From: Nereocystis luetkeana
Lineage: Eukaryota > Sar > Phaeophyceae > Laminariales > Laminariaceae
Length of the DNA: 64,000 bases
NCBI GenBank assembly: GCA_031213475.1
Contig: JARUPZ010000023.1
Location: 6,714,157 to 6,778,156 of the forward strand
Direction: 5' to 3'
The notes under the pieces were generated by a model. It had not been told where the DNA came from, searched no databases, and worked only from the letters and a program-made list of their open reading frames with translations. The position numbers were made by a program, and so were the translations under genes. Shown piece by piece: positions 1 through 12,449 of the stretch (its first letter is position 1; each line of letters opens with the position of its first letter).

Positions 1-362
1 GCTCATGAAGAATGGCTCAAAGAACCCTCCTTATTGCTTATTGGCAAGGCGCATCTGGGTTGGGTTCACGCTGTGCTGCACTGAATAACTTACACGCTGA
101 GAGGCGAACAGTCTCCTAATACTCCTTGGTAAAGCATGTTACAGTCTGGTGATAGCAGTACAGCCGGGCGAACACAAAGTATGTATAGCCTTCGCAACGA
201 CGCGACAATTTTCCCCCCGAATACCACTCGTCATGACCCTCAACAGTCAACTAGTCGAAAACCAAGTACTGGTATGGCACAGTAGAAGCGTATTTCTCAA
301 GAAGCATAGTCGTAAGGTCCGAGGCAATCCCCTCGTGCCTTCGTACGCGGCGGTGGGATTAC

Positions 363-2706
363 CTCCAAGCCAGCGTTGGGGTCTCTTCCAACATCCTGTC
401 GTGCGTCATAGCCTCCGCCTCCTTCCGTGGCGCCTTGATCCTTGGCTTTCAGCAGGTGCTCAAGCATCTCGGTTTCCTGCGTAGAGAAACAACCAAAATG
501 TAGAAGTGTCGAATGTCCGCGGAACCAGATATCGGTACAACTACTATTGACAAGTAAAACTGTGAATACGTGCAATACAACGATCCCCTAGAAAGGCCCT
601 GGAAATGGTTCAATGACTTAAGGAGTGATATACTACTCTATCCGATACATACGCGGAAATACAGGAGACGAAACGGCGCACTGCTTTCGGACGATTGGTA
701 TGCAATGCGCAAGGTCAGGTTATGAAAAAAAAAAAAAAAAAACAGGAAGTGGCAGAATGTGCTTTTCCGCCGTGTTGTACTATACAATATTAGCCCAATA
801 GACGCGGGAAGATGAAATGCTGTACCTTGCCCATGCCGTACACCTCATCCAAGGCATTCGTAGCCAAACTAGCCAGCATCAAGAGTGATCTTTCCCGCTT
901 CATACCGTCACCCTCACTCTCGTCTTGGCAGTCCTGTACGCAGCGAGAGAAGAAAGCGAGTACGGTCAGCACTGAATGCATTATGTCCACATCACCGAGG
1001 AAGGAATATGTCATGCGCCATAAAACTGTGCATCCCCAATTGCATGCGCCTACACCACCAAAAATACAACAGCTGCACGCAGCATCAAAACCATACCAGT
1101 GGTAATAAGTTAGCACTATCGACTACCTTTCTACCGTTCGCGGCATGTAGACTGAATGGCTTCGTCACAAGGGAGCGGTTTGGGGCAGTAAAGTGGCGGC
1201 ACCCATCACCCCCAGAATCAGCAACTCACAAAACTACAGTAATACCTGGCACCCTGGTATATATCACCGCGTCCAGCAGGAAACTCGACGTAAAAATACA
1301 TGAACAAATGAGAGCAAATCCGAAGACGGATACATACCTGGTATAATACAGAAGTCGACACAGTTTTTAGACCTGATTACTAATAGCAAAACTCACGTGT
1401 CCCTCCGTCCTTTTGAGCTCATCTTCAATTTCTTTCATCTTCTCCTGGATTCTCTTTTGCCTCCTGCAGCAAATGAAGGAAATGAAGCGAACGCACGAAG
1501 GAACACTGTATGTCAACGACAAGCGCACAAAAACTCCGAACTGACATCTAGCCAGCAGTGGAATCGCGCTTGGCTTGGGGGGGTTACTCTGTCCGTTCGC
1601 TACGTACGTACCAAAACCCCTACTCGTTACGTAGTCAGCATGGAATCGGGACTGGCTTGGGGGGTTCCTCTGTGTGTCAGCGGCTTACGCCGGCTACATA
1701 TATACGCCCATATATCAATATTACGTAAAACTCAGCGCTCGCTAAAAAGCTTCAAAACTCACCTGAACCTCTCGATCTTTTGGTCTCGGCTTACTGCTCG
1801 CAATTCGCCGTCTGTTCCACCTTCTCCAGCCTTGACCATCGATTGCCACGCATGCTGGTCCGCCTCTTCGAAGAGTTCCAGCCGCTCGCACGTATCGAGG
1901 TACTTGAATAGCAAAGCTTCCGCCTGCTCCAACACCTTGAGCCGAGTCTGAGTTGAATCGCGCGCGGGGCGTATCCGCATGACTTAGGGTTAGGCTGCGG
2001 CGATAATGGGAGGTGCAATTTTAATTTTGGATGTGAAATCAAACCGGCAGCGACAAAAGCTGAAGCTTATATTTATATTTAATCTGCGGTGGTGTCATGT
2101 ATTAATATCATGATTTCAAAGTGACGCGATGATTAAGCCACGTATAGTTTTACATTGTCGGGTCCAAGTCAAGTCGGCAGCCCTTACGTATTCCTCTTAC
2201 TTCTTGGCGGTACAGAAAATTGACTGCTGTCGCTGGTGCTTGGCCTCCACACTGGTGGTATAGATTACACTTAAGGGTGGGACTGAAATACTTTGAGACG
2301 TAAAAAGTCACAAAAAATGTCAGCGGTCGTTAGCTGGGAAAAATGAATATTAAAAAAATGAACCAATCAGCGGAACATCCGCTCGTTCCCATGCTCTCTG
2401 GGAGGGTTAAGATACACCCTCACGTGGTATCATATACCACCTACCAGGTACCAGGGTATGGTACGAGATGAGCTGCAGCGTGTGGCTCAAAAAGGGCGGA
2501 GCAGTACACACAAAAAAACACCACGACGAGTGCTTGAGCAGCAGCGCACAAATGGGCGCGTGAGCGTGAAGGGGAATTCCTGGTAGACCTTCGGCCTCGA
2601 TGGCTGACAACCCGCAAGTGCAGCCTCTACCGGGCCTGGTTGTAGGTGGATCTGCTGATCCTGGTGCGGCTGCTGGCGCTGCTGACCCGACTGCTGCTGC
2701 AGCTCA

Positions 2707-2740
<34 letters not shown>

Positions 2741-5255
2741 ATTGCGGTGCAAGATGTTCCCATCTACATACAGCCATCTAACCCGGTCACGGCTGTCCTC
2801 CGCCCCCGCGATGATACGGCGGACAACAGCAGTCGCTCGGGACACGATCGCCGACGCCTCGTGGACACTACGACCCGTACGCTGCAGATATGCCTTCCGG
2901 TTCGCGTGGGCAACTTTTTTCTTTTTGCCCTTGGCCGAGGTTCCTTCTTGTTTTTTCGAATTGCCGATCACGAAATTCATTGTCGTGGTCCCGAAAAAGT
3001 AACTGAGAAGAAGCCATTTTTCGCCAGATCGTTCTCTACGAAAAATACGTCGATTCGAGCGGGGTTTATTTTGCTGTATGCTGCACATCGCAATGCAGAG
3101 TATGATCGTGTCTTCGCACCACTCAAAGCACGCCATATAGCAAGAGGGATAAATCACAGGGAAAACATGCTTCTCCGCACTTTTAGTATATAAAGACGTC
3201 AATTTGTACTCCTGTGCTAAAAAAAGCAGATCATCCAAACCGTGTGTGCTTGTGTGGGGTGTCTGTATGACGTCAAGATCGAATTCATCTCCACCTCAGA
3301 GAAATACAATATACAAGTTCACTACCTATCTGCACTAAAACCAAGTAGTTAGGTATTGGCGGTAATTTTACTTTTTTCAGATTTTTTTTAATGTTTTTCG
3401 GCTGGTCGATCCGGAAAGCCTGCCGCTTTTTTGGTCAAAACAGGTCTCCAGTCCCACCCCTGACAGTAGGGTAGCAACTAACCAAAGTGAACCCCGCACC
3501 TACGACGCTGAAACCACCGGAGAGCAACCAAGTAATTCACTACAGCAGTATACATCCGGCATTGAGCTAGGCGCTGCTGGTGCCGAGTCCATTTGGGGGT
3601 CGATAATGGCAGTACTGGGTAATTGGTGGGAACTACCAGGCGGACCATATACAATATATATATACAAGCGCTTCGCGTCGCGGGCGGTTCCGGCCGCTAC
3701 TCTCGCTCACGAGGAAGAAGAATGAAATGGAACAGACGGTCCAAACAATATTGGGTGCACACAGGCGATTTGCAAATGCCAAGAGCTCCATGCTCCATCC
3801 AGGAAAACAACACGAACGCCGTATGCCGTACGTACGTACATACCCTAGGTACGGTACTTATTTTCTTCTTTTTATATGATGTATGTACAAAAGAGGAAGC
3901 ACAGCACGGCACAGCAGCACCGCAAAAACAGCAAAAATGAAACCGAAAAATTCGGAAAGAAAAAAAAATTCCCGTCCCCTCTCAAGTAACAATTTTCTGC
4001 CTGATTGGGACACCATGCACCAAAAACAAGAAAAAAATCGAACAGAAGAGCTCCTGTCTCAGACTCGTACGCCGCCCGCCCCCTTCGCGACCACCTCGCC
4101 ACCGATTCGGTCCGGATAAAGTTTTTCTCCCCCTTTGCCACAGTTAGCCCCGTCGCCCGCCTCGCGTTAAGCCCGGTGCTCACCGTGGCCCTCGTTCGCC
4201 AGCTCGACATTGTTGGTGCTCATACTGCGTAGCTCTCTCTGTGAAATTTAGATTGGCCGCAAATAAAAAACACCGCTCCAATCTTATCTTGCGATCCCGA
4301 ACGACCCTTATAGACTCCTACATACATTATCCAATTCCACAGATGAAGACCAGACAGAGCCGTTTCATGCTCCCTCGTGTCTCGAGACACACGCGACGCC
4401 TAGCCACGAGTACGGCGACCGCGCTCCTTGCAAGCCCCCCTCTACCCGCCAGCATCCACTGACACCCGCGACGGCGCCGGGCTCGCCCGCGGTGCCGCGC
4501 TCCGAGTACACGCACGCACACGAAACGAAAGAAGAAAAAAGGCCAAAAAAAAAAGGCCAAAAAAATGGAGAAAACAAAAAACCGCTGGAAAGGTCCGGCA
4601 AGTAATCGAAGGAGGCGTTGTCCAAGTGGGAGCTCTGAGAGGCCAGGGATGTACCAACCGAGCACGCTCAGAGAGTGAGATATCTATAAGAACTTCTATA
4701 CATATCATACCTAGTAGGTATCATACCACTGCACTGGGAATAATCCGTGTAGTATTGGTACCTGGTATTATGAAAGTAGGAAATCGGTACTGGTACTACA
4801 GTAATAGTATACAAGTGACGACTGTAGTATCACATCAATGGATGTATGCAAGGTGTACGCACTGCTGCTACTCTGCTACCTACCGGTATACCAGGTAGAA
4901 TAGATGCCACTCACTTCCGCTTTAGTGAACGGGACCACTCACTTTTTTCTTTCTTCTTTTTGCGCCCCGGAGAGCGAGACGAACCCCTGTCCACACTTAT
5001 TTCTCAAGTTTTCGTGTAACGGTTCAAACCCGGTTCGTTTCTTCCACCTTAGTCGGGCCTGTCTCTGACCGTCATTAAAGTGTGGTTTACTCCGAGGATC
5101 TAGGCACCTGAGTCAAGATATTATCTCTCCCGACCACTCACTTCCGGTTTAGTGAAGGGGAGTTTGACCATCAACGAGCCCTGATAGAAGTCCGTTGCCA
5201 ACAAGGGAAGCATCTGCGTCGCAATTTCTTCGACATCTTCATTCGCCGAGAATAC
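363..5255 (-). CDS. TAP42/TAP46/IGBP1-like PP2A regulatory protein, partial (C-terminus runs off or is unresolved at the left edge)
   Basis: This family binds the catalytic subunits of PP2A-type phosphatases in TOR signalling (family knowledge). Five exons join in phase: 5255-5142, 1947-1763, 1463-1397, 933-826 and 476-363, giving about 196 residues. The first has VFSANEDVEEIATQMLP, like the LFSxNExxEDIxTxxLxYLL block of plant TAP46. The second has RLKVLEQAEALLFKYL and CERLELFEEAD, matching the RLxxLxxxxxxLxxFLxxCExxxL helix. Exons 2 and 3 join as KIERFRRQKRIQEKMKEIED, the hallmark KIxRFxxxK segment. Exon 4 has an acidic stretch, then SLLMLASLATNALDEV, and exon 5 has ETEMLEHLLKAK. All introns are GT-AG. 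The 3.2 kb first intron holds a dispersed repeat and a CTG tract. The extreme N-terminal exon(s) upstream of 5255 and the C-terminal WHRD-like part were not found. Family call is confident; the ends are open. Confidence 0.85.
2640..2748 (+). repeat. CTG/GCT triplet repeat tract
   Basis: Imperfect CTG triplets, the longest pure run near 2709-2742. On the plus strand they lie in an open frame starting at ATG 2600 that would encode an alanine-rich peptide; on the minus strand the same bases read as serine. The tract sits in the large intron of the TAP42-like gene. I see no family match for either frame, so I call only the repeat. Confidence 0.8.
3660..4682 (-). repeat. Dispersed ~1.1 kb repeat family, copy A (reverse)
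   Basis: Read on the minus strand this matches copies B (6447-7543), C (7555-8690) and D (43617-45012) almost end to end. It starts near the GAGCGTGCTCGGTTGGTAC block and ends in the GCGAAGCGCTTGTA block. The best conserved ~150 bp surrounds 4070-4220 and reads GGTGAGCACCGGGCTT in element orientation. It lies in the first intron found of the TAP42-like gene. No transposase, reverse transcriptase or other known protein is visible, and no clear target duplication, so the class is unknown. Confidence 0.85.
4908..4945. repeat. Short copy of the 3' end and splice donor of the neighbouring exon
   Basis: The ~28 bp around CACTCACTTCCGSTTTAGTG occurs here and again at 5135-5163, which is the 3' end and donor of the TAP42-like exon at 5142-5255 (minus strand). 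The copy lies about 225 bp downstream in the intron and carries its own GTGAGT donor. It may be a remnant of a local duplication. Confidence 0.6.
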
Positions 5256-6446
5256 CTGCGGTCATCATGTTAAACAGTACAACACCAACAATATGAACAG
5301 CGGCAATGAGGAAGAAGAATGCTGGCTCCAGCCGGATTTCTTACTTCGCTTTCTTGCAGTACTGTTTGCGATTTATTCATTTTTCACTACTAATTCTCAA
5401 AAAAAAATCCAGAAGTAATTTTTTGAGGTAAAAAATTAAAAAAAGGGCACCAGAGTACTTTGGGGAAGGTAGCATTTGATCGAAAGTTGCGGTAACTTTC
5501 GTCTCCCTGTTTCATTGGCCTACACGAACTGAGCATTATCCCGACGCAGAACGCATCTCCAAGGAATAAAACACCGAGTATCTTCCATGCCTCCACACAA
5601 CACGACAACAGTTCGAGAGGTGTAGCTGGAGTATAACGCGAACGAGCGGCGTTGGATTGTGCCAGCGGGCCGCCGCCGGCCCGCTGCTACGGTACACGAT
5701 TTCTCCCGCTTCGTGTCGTGGAGGATGCGTCGTACCGAAAGGATTCGTATTCGTACTCGTACCGCCTTGCTTGTAGAGCGCGACAGCATGACAGCTCGCG
5801 TATTCCATCATAGCAGCAGTAGCTGCAGCAGCAGCAGCAACAGCAACAGTAGCAGCAGCAGCAGCAGCGGCGGCCGCGGTGCGCGCTGGCGCTGTGGCGT
5901 GCGTGGGCCGAGCGCAGCAGCAGCAGCAGCAGCAACAGAGCAGCAGCAGCATCAGTAGCAGTCGAAAATGGAACCTGGTGCTGATGCTGGTGCTGGTGAC
6001 GTTTGTTTTTGTTGCTCAAGCTGACGCTGCCTCTAGCTGCGGCCAGCTGCCGCTTGCTGTGCTGCTGCTTGCGGTCGTGGGATGGCAGTGGCGGCACAGC
6101 GGTCAACTCTGACGCCGACACCGTTGCTGGGCTGCCGTAGCTACTCGCACGCTGTTTTTTTGCTCTTAGTTATTTTTTGTTTGCCGCGGTGCCGCACATC
6201 CCCACTTCCCTCCTCAATTTCGGAGGCGTCGCCTGCAGGATCTGGTTTACCTCGTTCGCGAACACACCGAAACCATGATGGGAACGGAATTCACTTTTAG
6301 CGGAAGGAAAGTACATTTCTGGAGACAAATTTTCGCGAACACTCCAATACCCGTGCTAAAGCAGTATCATCATACTGCAGTACCTTTGACTACACATCAT
6401 CTATAATTGGGCTCCGAACGTACCACTCTATACATACCAGGTACAT
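5256..6446. other. Stretch without a recognised gene, rich in triplet repeats
   Basis: The region upstream of the first TAP42-like exon found should contain that gene's N-terminal exon, but I could not identify one. Open frames on both strands are driven by CAG/CTG triplets and give poly-Ser, poly-Gln, poly-Cys or His-Gln peptides. No family match was seen. Confidence 0.5.
5814..5956. repeat. CAG/AGC triplet repeat cluster
   Basis: Interrupted AGC/CAG runs at 5815-5868 and 5918-5956, with a GC-rich GGCGGCCGCGG spacer between them. They open long low-complexity frames in all phases. Such tracts recur at 2640-2748, 13332-13342 and 14079-14100. Confidence 0.85.
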
Positions 6447-7543
6447 AGAACTGCATACTTAGATCACAACCCCTGAGCGTGCTTGGTTGGTACATCCCCG
6501 GCCTCTCAGAGCTCCCTCTTCCAAACCGCCTCCTTTCATTACTTGCCGGACCTTTCCAGCCTTTGTTTTCTCCATTTATCTTGGCACTCTCGGTCCTTTC
6601 TTCCTTTTTTCTTGTTTCGTTTCATGTGCGTGCGTGTACTCCAAGTACGGCACTGCGGGAAAGCCCGGCACCGTCGCGGGTGTCAGTGGGTGCTGGCGGG
6701 TAGAAGGGGGGTTGCAAGGAGCGCGGTCGCCGCTTTCGTGCCTAGCCGTCGCGTGTGCCTCGAGACACGAGGGATGTACGAGTGATAAAGGTCGTTAGGG
6801 ATGGGAAGATAATGTTTAAGCGGTGCTTATTTTTGCGACCACGCTGAAGTTGAAAGAGGGAGGTGTGCAGTTTGCACACCAACGTTATCGAGCTGGCGAA
6901 CGACGGCCATGGTGAGCACCGGGCTTCACGCGAGGCGGGCGACGGGGCTGATTGTGGCAGAGAGTGATAAAAGCTTTATCCGGACCGAATCGGTGGCGAG
7001 GTGGTCGCGAGAGGGGCGGGCGGCGTACGAGGCTAGAGAGAAGCTCTCCTGTTCGTTTTTTTTCTTTTTTGGACTATTAATAGTGCAAGGTGTTCCAATA
7101 AGGCACAAAATAGTACATGAGAGGGGACGGGGATTTATTTTCTTTCCGAAATTTTCGGTTTCATTTTTATTGTTTTTGTGGTGCTGTTGCTGTGCGGTGC
7201 TGTGCTTCCTCTTTGGTACATGCCAGGTACATCGTACAGCATATCGAAAGAAGAAAATAAGTACCGTGCCTGGGGTATGCACGTACGTACGGCATGTGAG
7301 CGACCGTAGTGGGCGGAACCTCCCGCGAAGCGAAGCGTATGTGACGTTCGAGCTGTTTTCTCCTGAAGCATGGCGGCGGGACTCTTGGCATTATCAAGTC
7401 GCCACTTTGCAACTACAACAATCATAAAAAAAAACTATATTCAATATCGACCTTCTGTCCGCTTTGCAAAATTTGATGTATCTTTCCTTCCTGAGCGTAG
7501 CGGGTGGCGTAGGGCGCCCGCGGCGCGAAGCGCCTTGTACATA
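6447..7543 (+). repeat. Dispersed ~1.1 kb repeat family, copy B
   Basis: Plus-strand copy of the family also seen at 3660-4682, 7555-8690 and 43617-45012. It begins with AGAACTGCATACTTAGATCA, passes the GAGCGTGCTTGGTTGGTAC block and ends in the GC-rich block GCGCGAAGCGCCTTGTACAT. A frame reading TGLHARRATGL and RTESVARWSREGRAAYEA is open here and in the other three copies, but its antisense is also open and I cannot tell whether either is translated. Copy C follows within about 12 bp, so B and C form a tandem pair with a ~1108 bp period. Confidence 0.88.
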
Positions 7544-7554
7544 CATACATACAT

Positions 7555-8690
7555 AGAACTACATACTTAGATCACAACCCCTGAGCGTGCTCGGTTGGTG
7601 CATCCCTGGTCTCTCAGAGCTCCCACTTCCAAACCGCCTCCTTTCATTACTTGCCGGACCTTTCCAGCAGTTCTTGGTTTTCTCGGTCCTTTCTTCCTTT
7701 TTTCTTCTTTCGTTTCGTGTGCGAGCGTGTTCTCCGAGCACGGCATCGCGGGAGGACCCGGCACCGTCGCGGGTGCCAGCGGGTGCTGGCGGGTAGAGGG
7801 GGGGTTGCAAGGAGCGCGGTCGCCGCTTTCGTGCCTAGGCGTCGCGTGTGCCTCGAGACACGAGGGATGCATAAACGGGCTTTGTCTGGCTTCGATTTAT
7901 GATTGTTGCTAGAGTATGTACGAGTTTATAAAGGTCGTTCGGGACGGCAAGATAATATTCAAGCGGTGCTTATTTTTGCGACGACGCTGAAGTTGAAAGA
8001 GGGAGGTGTGCAGTTTGAACACCAACGTTATCGAGCTGGCGAACGACGGCCACGGTGAGCACCGGGCTTCACGCGAGGCGGGCGACGGGGCTGATTGTGG
8101 CAGAGAGTGATGAAAGCTTTACCCGGACCGAATCGGTAGCGAGGTGGTCGCGAGAGGGGCGGGCGGCGTACGAGGCTGAGAGAGAAGCTCTTCTGTGCGA
8201 TTTGTTTCTTTTCTTATTTTCGACCGGGTGTAAGGTGTTCCAATCAGGCAGAAAAATATTACACGAGAGGAGACGGGGATTTTTTTTCCTTTCCGAGTTT
8301 TCGGTTTCATTTTCATTTTTTTTGCTGCTGTGCCGTGCTGTGCTTTCGCTTTCTTCGTACATACAGTACAGACATAGAGCATATCGAAATAAGAAAATAA
8401 GTACAGACAGTAGTACCCTACCTGGGGTGTATGTACGTACGTACGACATCCACGACGCGAAGCGTATATGTGGCATCCAAGCTGACGTCGGAGCTGTTTT
8501 TTCCTGAAGCATGGCGGCGGGACTCTTGGCATTATCAAGTCGCCGGTTTGCAATTACGATCCTTGAAAAAACTAAACTCAATCGTGGACCTCTGTTCGCT
8601 TCGCATAATTTGATGTACTTTTTTTCTTCCTGAGCGAGCGTAGCGGGCGGCGTAGGCCGCCCGCGGAGCGAAGCGCCTTGTACATACATA
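7555..8690 (+). repeat. Dispersed ~1.1 kb repeat family, copy C
   Basis: Second member of the tandem pair with copy B, starting AGAACTACATACTTAGATCA and ending GCGAAGCGCCTTGTACATAC. The 3' end has a GC-rich inverted repeat (GGGCGGCGTAGGCCGCCC, 8645-8662). Identity to B is high across the length by eye, suggesting recent amplification. Confidence 0.88.
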
Positions 8691-11600
8691 CTTAAAAGGT
8701 TCCCCTCCGGGAAGTGCCTATTGATAGGGGAGTGGCGCAAGAACGGAATAATACTCGTATGAAATACCTGCACACCTGTTTAGAACCAAGTATATCCCAC
8801 CCATCACTATTATGATGTCAAGAAACACACACATATTCATGAGGACAGAACTGCTGTATACGGCTGCGGTTAAATCATTATTTAGTTGTACGGTAGTTAA
8901 TAATAAAAAGGAGGGTACAGGTAGCACGGGTACTGCTACGAATACCTGGTACAGCAGTATAGGCCCGCCAATAAGAAAGAGCCTAATAAGAACAAAATGC
9001 TCACTTTTTGGAGAGCGCTAAGAAAAGTGGGTTAAAAGAAACGGCTCAGAGGTAATCTCTACACTCAAAAATCCTTTAGAAAAGCCTATGCTCAAGGTTG
9101 TTTCAAGATGGCGCCCCAATAAGAATCTCAGGCTTGCCCCACATACTGTACCCTTTCGGTTGACTGTAATAATCACACCGCTACACTACTATTATGTATT
9201 ACTACTGTGTTCTCCGTAGGAAAAGCCCGATACCTGGTAGTGTACAGCAGCAACAACACCAGTAGGGTAAAGAACAGCCACAGCGCTTCGTCGTACGATA
9301 ATTGTGCGAACGACGGATTATTTAAATGACATGATTTTGTACCTGCCTGGTGATATGAAAGATTTTTTTACACGGGGGGGGGGAATCGGTTCCACTTCTT
9401 GGGTGCCAAGAAAAAAAACGAAAAAATACCTGCAGACTGACTGCAGCAAGTCGAGCAAGTAGCGGTCTGCCTGGTGCGTAGCGGCCAACACGACAACAGC
9501 AACGAACTACAACAGGTCCTCGCAGGCACATACTTGCGGACTGGCCTCTCCCCTGCTGCAGGCATAGCACCACTGCTTCACTATTGTTGCTGCTCTGCTA
9601 TTGTCTATCTATGTGTATAGTAAAAAAAACAGAAGAAGAGCACACGCCAGCAGCAGCAATAGAAATCAATTTGTGCCGTCACACACCAAAGATGTGAGGA
9701 GACATGTCAATCAAGGCAAAACGTTAACTGTCAAGGGTGAAGGGCTGAGTGTTCTACACTAAAACCTAGTAGTATTTTGGTGTCAGTCGAGGCATGTCAA
9801 GGCAAACTTGCTTTCCGTCATGGGCTAAAAATGCTGCCTCCTGACATCGTTGATACACAGCAAGCACAGTCTCCATCTAACGTACAGCGCGGCTCTACTA
9901 TACGTGCATGGTGTTGCCGACTGTTGATGCTGTAGTTAGCTGGCAGTCAGCACGCTCTCTGCGCTGCTCGTCGTGCTGATGTCTGTTGCCGGAGTCGCAC
10001 TGCTGTGTGCAACAGCCCCAACATGTTGTACTGTCGCACGATCGCGCACAGCGTCAGAGAGAGAGGTGAGTTGTTGCGGGATGATCGATTTCGGGTCAGA
10101 AAAAAGGAGATAGCCACAGCAATACAGCAGCATGTAGACCTGCCACACGCGCCCGTGACTGACCACTATGCTGCTGCTACTGGACGGCAGAGTTGCAGCG
10201 CTATATGCAGCTGGGGTGAACCACGCTCGCTGCTCTCCTGCTTCATTGGGCTGTCTATTGTCTGTGTTGTGCGTTGTGTTCGGACGCAAAAAAACGTACC
10301 GGTAATACTACGAGTACATGAAAGACAAAAAAAACGACGACATTTCAGAGGTACGTACGTACAAAAAAAGCCTCTCGTACTGAAAGAAGGGAAATCGTCT
10401 TATCTACTCCCGCCGGAAAAAAAAATTGAGCGCCCGCCACCCGCTCCAGAGAGCACGGATCGTGCCGAGACCTGGACCAATGTGTCCGGCCGGGCTTCCC
10501 GTGTCCGAGTATTTCCTGTTTTGCCGAAAAGTGCTCGTGCAAAGAGAAAAGTTGGCAAAAGTACGAAAAATTGACAAACATACGTACACATATATAGCCT
10601 ATGGACATATGTGTGAATATCTCGGCATCGATGTACACAACCAAAATATGGTTTTCTTTACAGTGTTCTTGATCTGGCGATGAAAAGCAACCAAATCGTT
10701 TTTCCGATGACTCATTGATGACCTTCGTATCCTATCACGAAGCAAGCCCACTCGCAGCTCTTCACACGTTAGCTCCTCCTTATTCATAGGTGATTGAAAT
10801 GTTATTAAAAAATACCAGTGAAAAACGCCGGATTCAGAACTTCTCTTAGTTCCAAAAAAGCAACAACAAAAAGTGACCGCAAAAATACTGCAACCACCAC
10901 CGGCATGCTTCAATTGTCGATTTTTCTTCGGTAGGAGCGAGTTGTAGGTAGATTGCCGAGTGATTTTTCAGAGTGCGGGGAACGCTTGCGCTGTTCTGGC
11001 GTTTGAGCGCATAAACTCAAATTCGAAAAAAAAAAAATGTTTATTTTTTCTAAATCCGCAACTTTGATCTTACGTACGAATATCGAACGGAATTTCGAGT
11101 GTTTTATTATCGTTTCACCTGTACGACATCAACCCTTTGAAGCCGGGCTCCCGTTTTGGGGACAAATTACTCTAAATAAGAATTAAAAAATTGTTTCTTT
11201 ACAGTGCGGTTCTCCAAGGGTTCTGCTGATACGAAATAAACGAAGAAAAGTGTCTTTCGGGCATAAACCGCCATCGTATACAGCCAAAACAAGAAACGCT
11301 CGTTATATTATGGCGAAAACGAGCGCAGTGTAGTGTAGTGTAGTGCAGTGTATGTTACGGCCCAGAGTGGTACAAGTGATCGTTGACTACCATACTACTA
11401 AACTGCACATAGTATTGGCTATTGGGAGGATGGCACGATGCAATTAAGGAGCACTCAAAGTCAAAGGAACGACAGGAACGTCATTAAATACTGCGGATAT
11501 CAAGGTATAGTATCCGAACTAGTCTACGATATAGACGTCGTGCGTCGTGTGTGCTTCGCGAGGCGCTAGGTGGCGAGGCGCTTGGTTGGGTGAGTTCGTT

Positions 11601-12169
11601 GTAAGGGGGGTCGTGGGGACTAGGACCGAGGTGTCACGACGCGTGGTGAATTTTGCAGTGTTTTTGTCCCGTTGCTCACGAATAGCTCTAGGTACGAGTG
11701 GGGGGGGGGCAGGGGACTCCGATACGGAACACAGGAATTATATCAGCTCACAAGATATGCATTTTCTTGTATACTGAGAAACGCATTCATACGAGAACCC
11801 AAAAAAATAACTGTCTTGTGGTATATTCTCTTTCCCAGGTAAGAAATTTAGTCTGGGTCAACAGTACTGTTTCTTACTGGGTTCGTACGTTTTTACTTGG
11901 TTCGATAATCCCCCGCAAAACGTGATCCCGCAACCTGCTCGTGTTTTTGGCGTTTTGTCCGGTCGCCTGGCTGACAGTCCCAAAGGCCTTGGCCCTATTT
12001 CAGCTGCCAGGAAAGGGATCGACCGAGCCATTTATAAGCATACTTGACAGAAACAGGTGAAGCCCAACTTGAATAGCCGGTGACAGGTGTCCCTTGGCAA
12101 TTTGAGCCACTTGTAGGTACGATGGACCGTTGGCCAATCACAGAAGGTGCCAGTAAGCTTTTTCCGGAG
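8691..12169. other. 3.5 kb without a recognised gene
   Basis: Short open frames on both strands have no family signature, and no run of frames joined by good splice sites was found. The stretch holds homopolymer A and G runs, several TACCAGGTA/TACCTGGTA palindromic motifs and a short TAGTG run (11331-11350). It may be intergenic or intronic; I cannot tell. Confidence 0.4.
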
Positions 12170-12449
12170 TGCATATGCCGTGTACCTACAGATGGCTCTC
12201 CTACGCGATTCGATTTCGAGCTTCAGATTTGTATTCTTCGATCCCAGAAATGAAAGCATCTGCTTATGCAGTCCAAATACGCAAAATCCGACCGATTTTT
12301 TTTCGATTTGAGAATCCGATGGCCCAAGTCGTCAGATTTAGGCCGTTTCCTATGCGTTTCGATTTCGAGCTTCAGGCTGGTTCCTATGCGGTTCGACTTC
12401 GAGCTTCAGATTTGTGTTTTTCGATCTCAAAAGCGAATGACCCTGCTTA

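Noticed and set aside
2600-3193. 197-codon plus-strand frame starting ATG GCT GAC with an alanine run
   Set aside because: Open mainly because of CTG triplets; no family match, no splice structure, and it lies in the intron of the better supported TAP42-like gene.
6486-6530. 5S rRNA-like or tRNA-like head in the 1.1 kb repeat (GAGCGTGCTTGGTTGGTAC)
   Set aside because: The match to the 5S internal control region or a tRNA A box is short and no B box or further 5S similarity follows.
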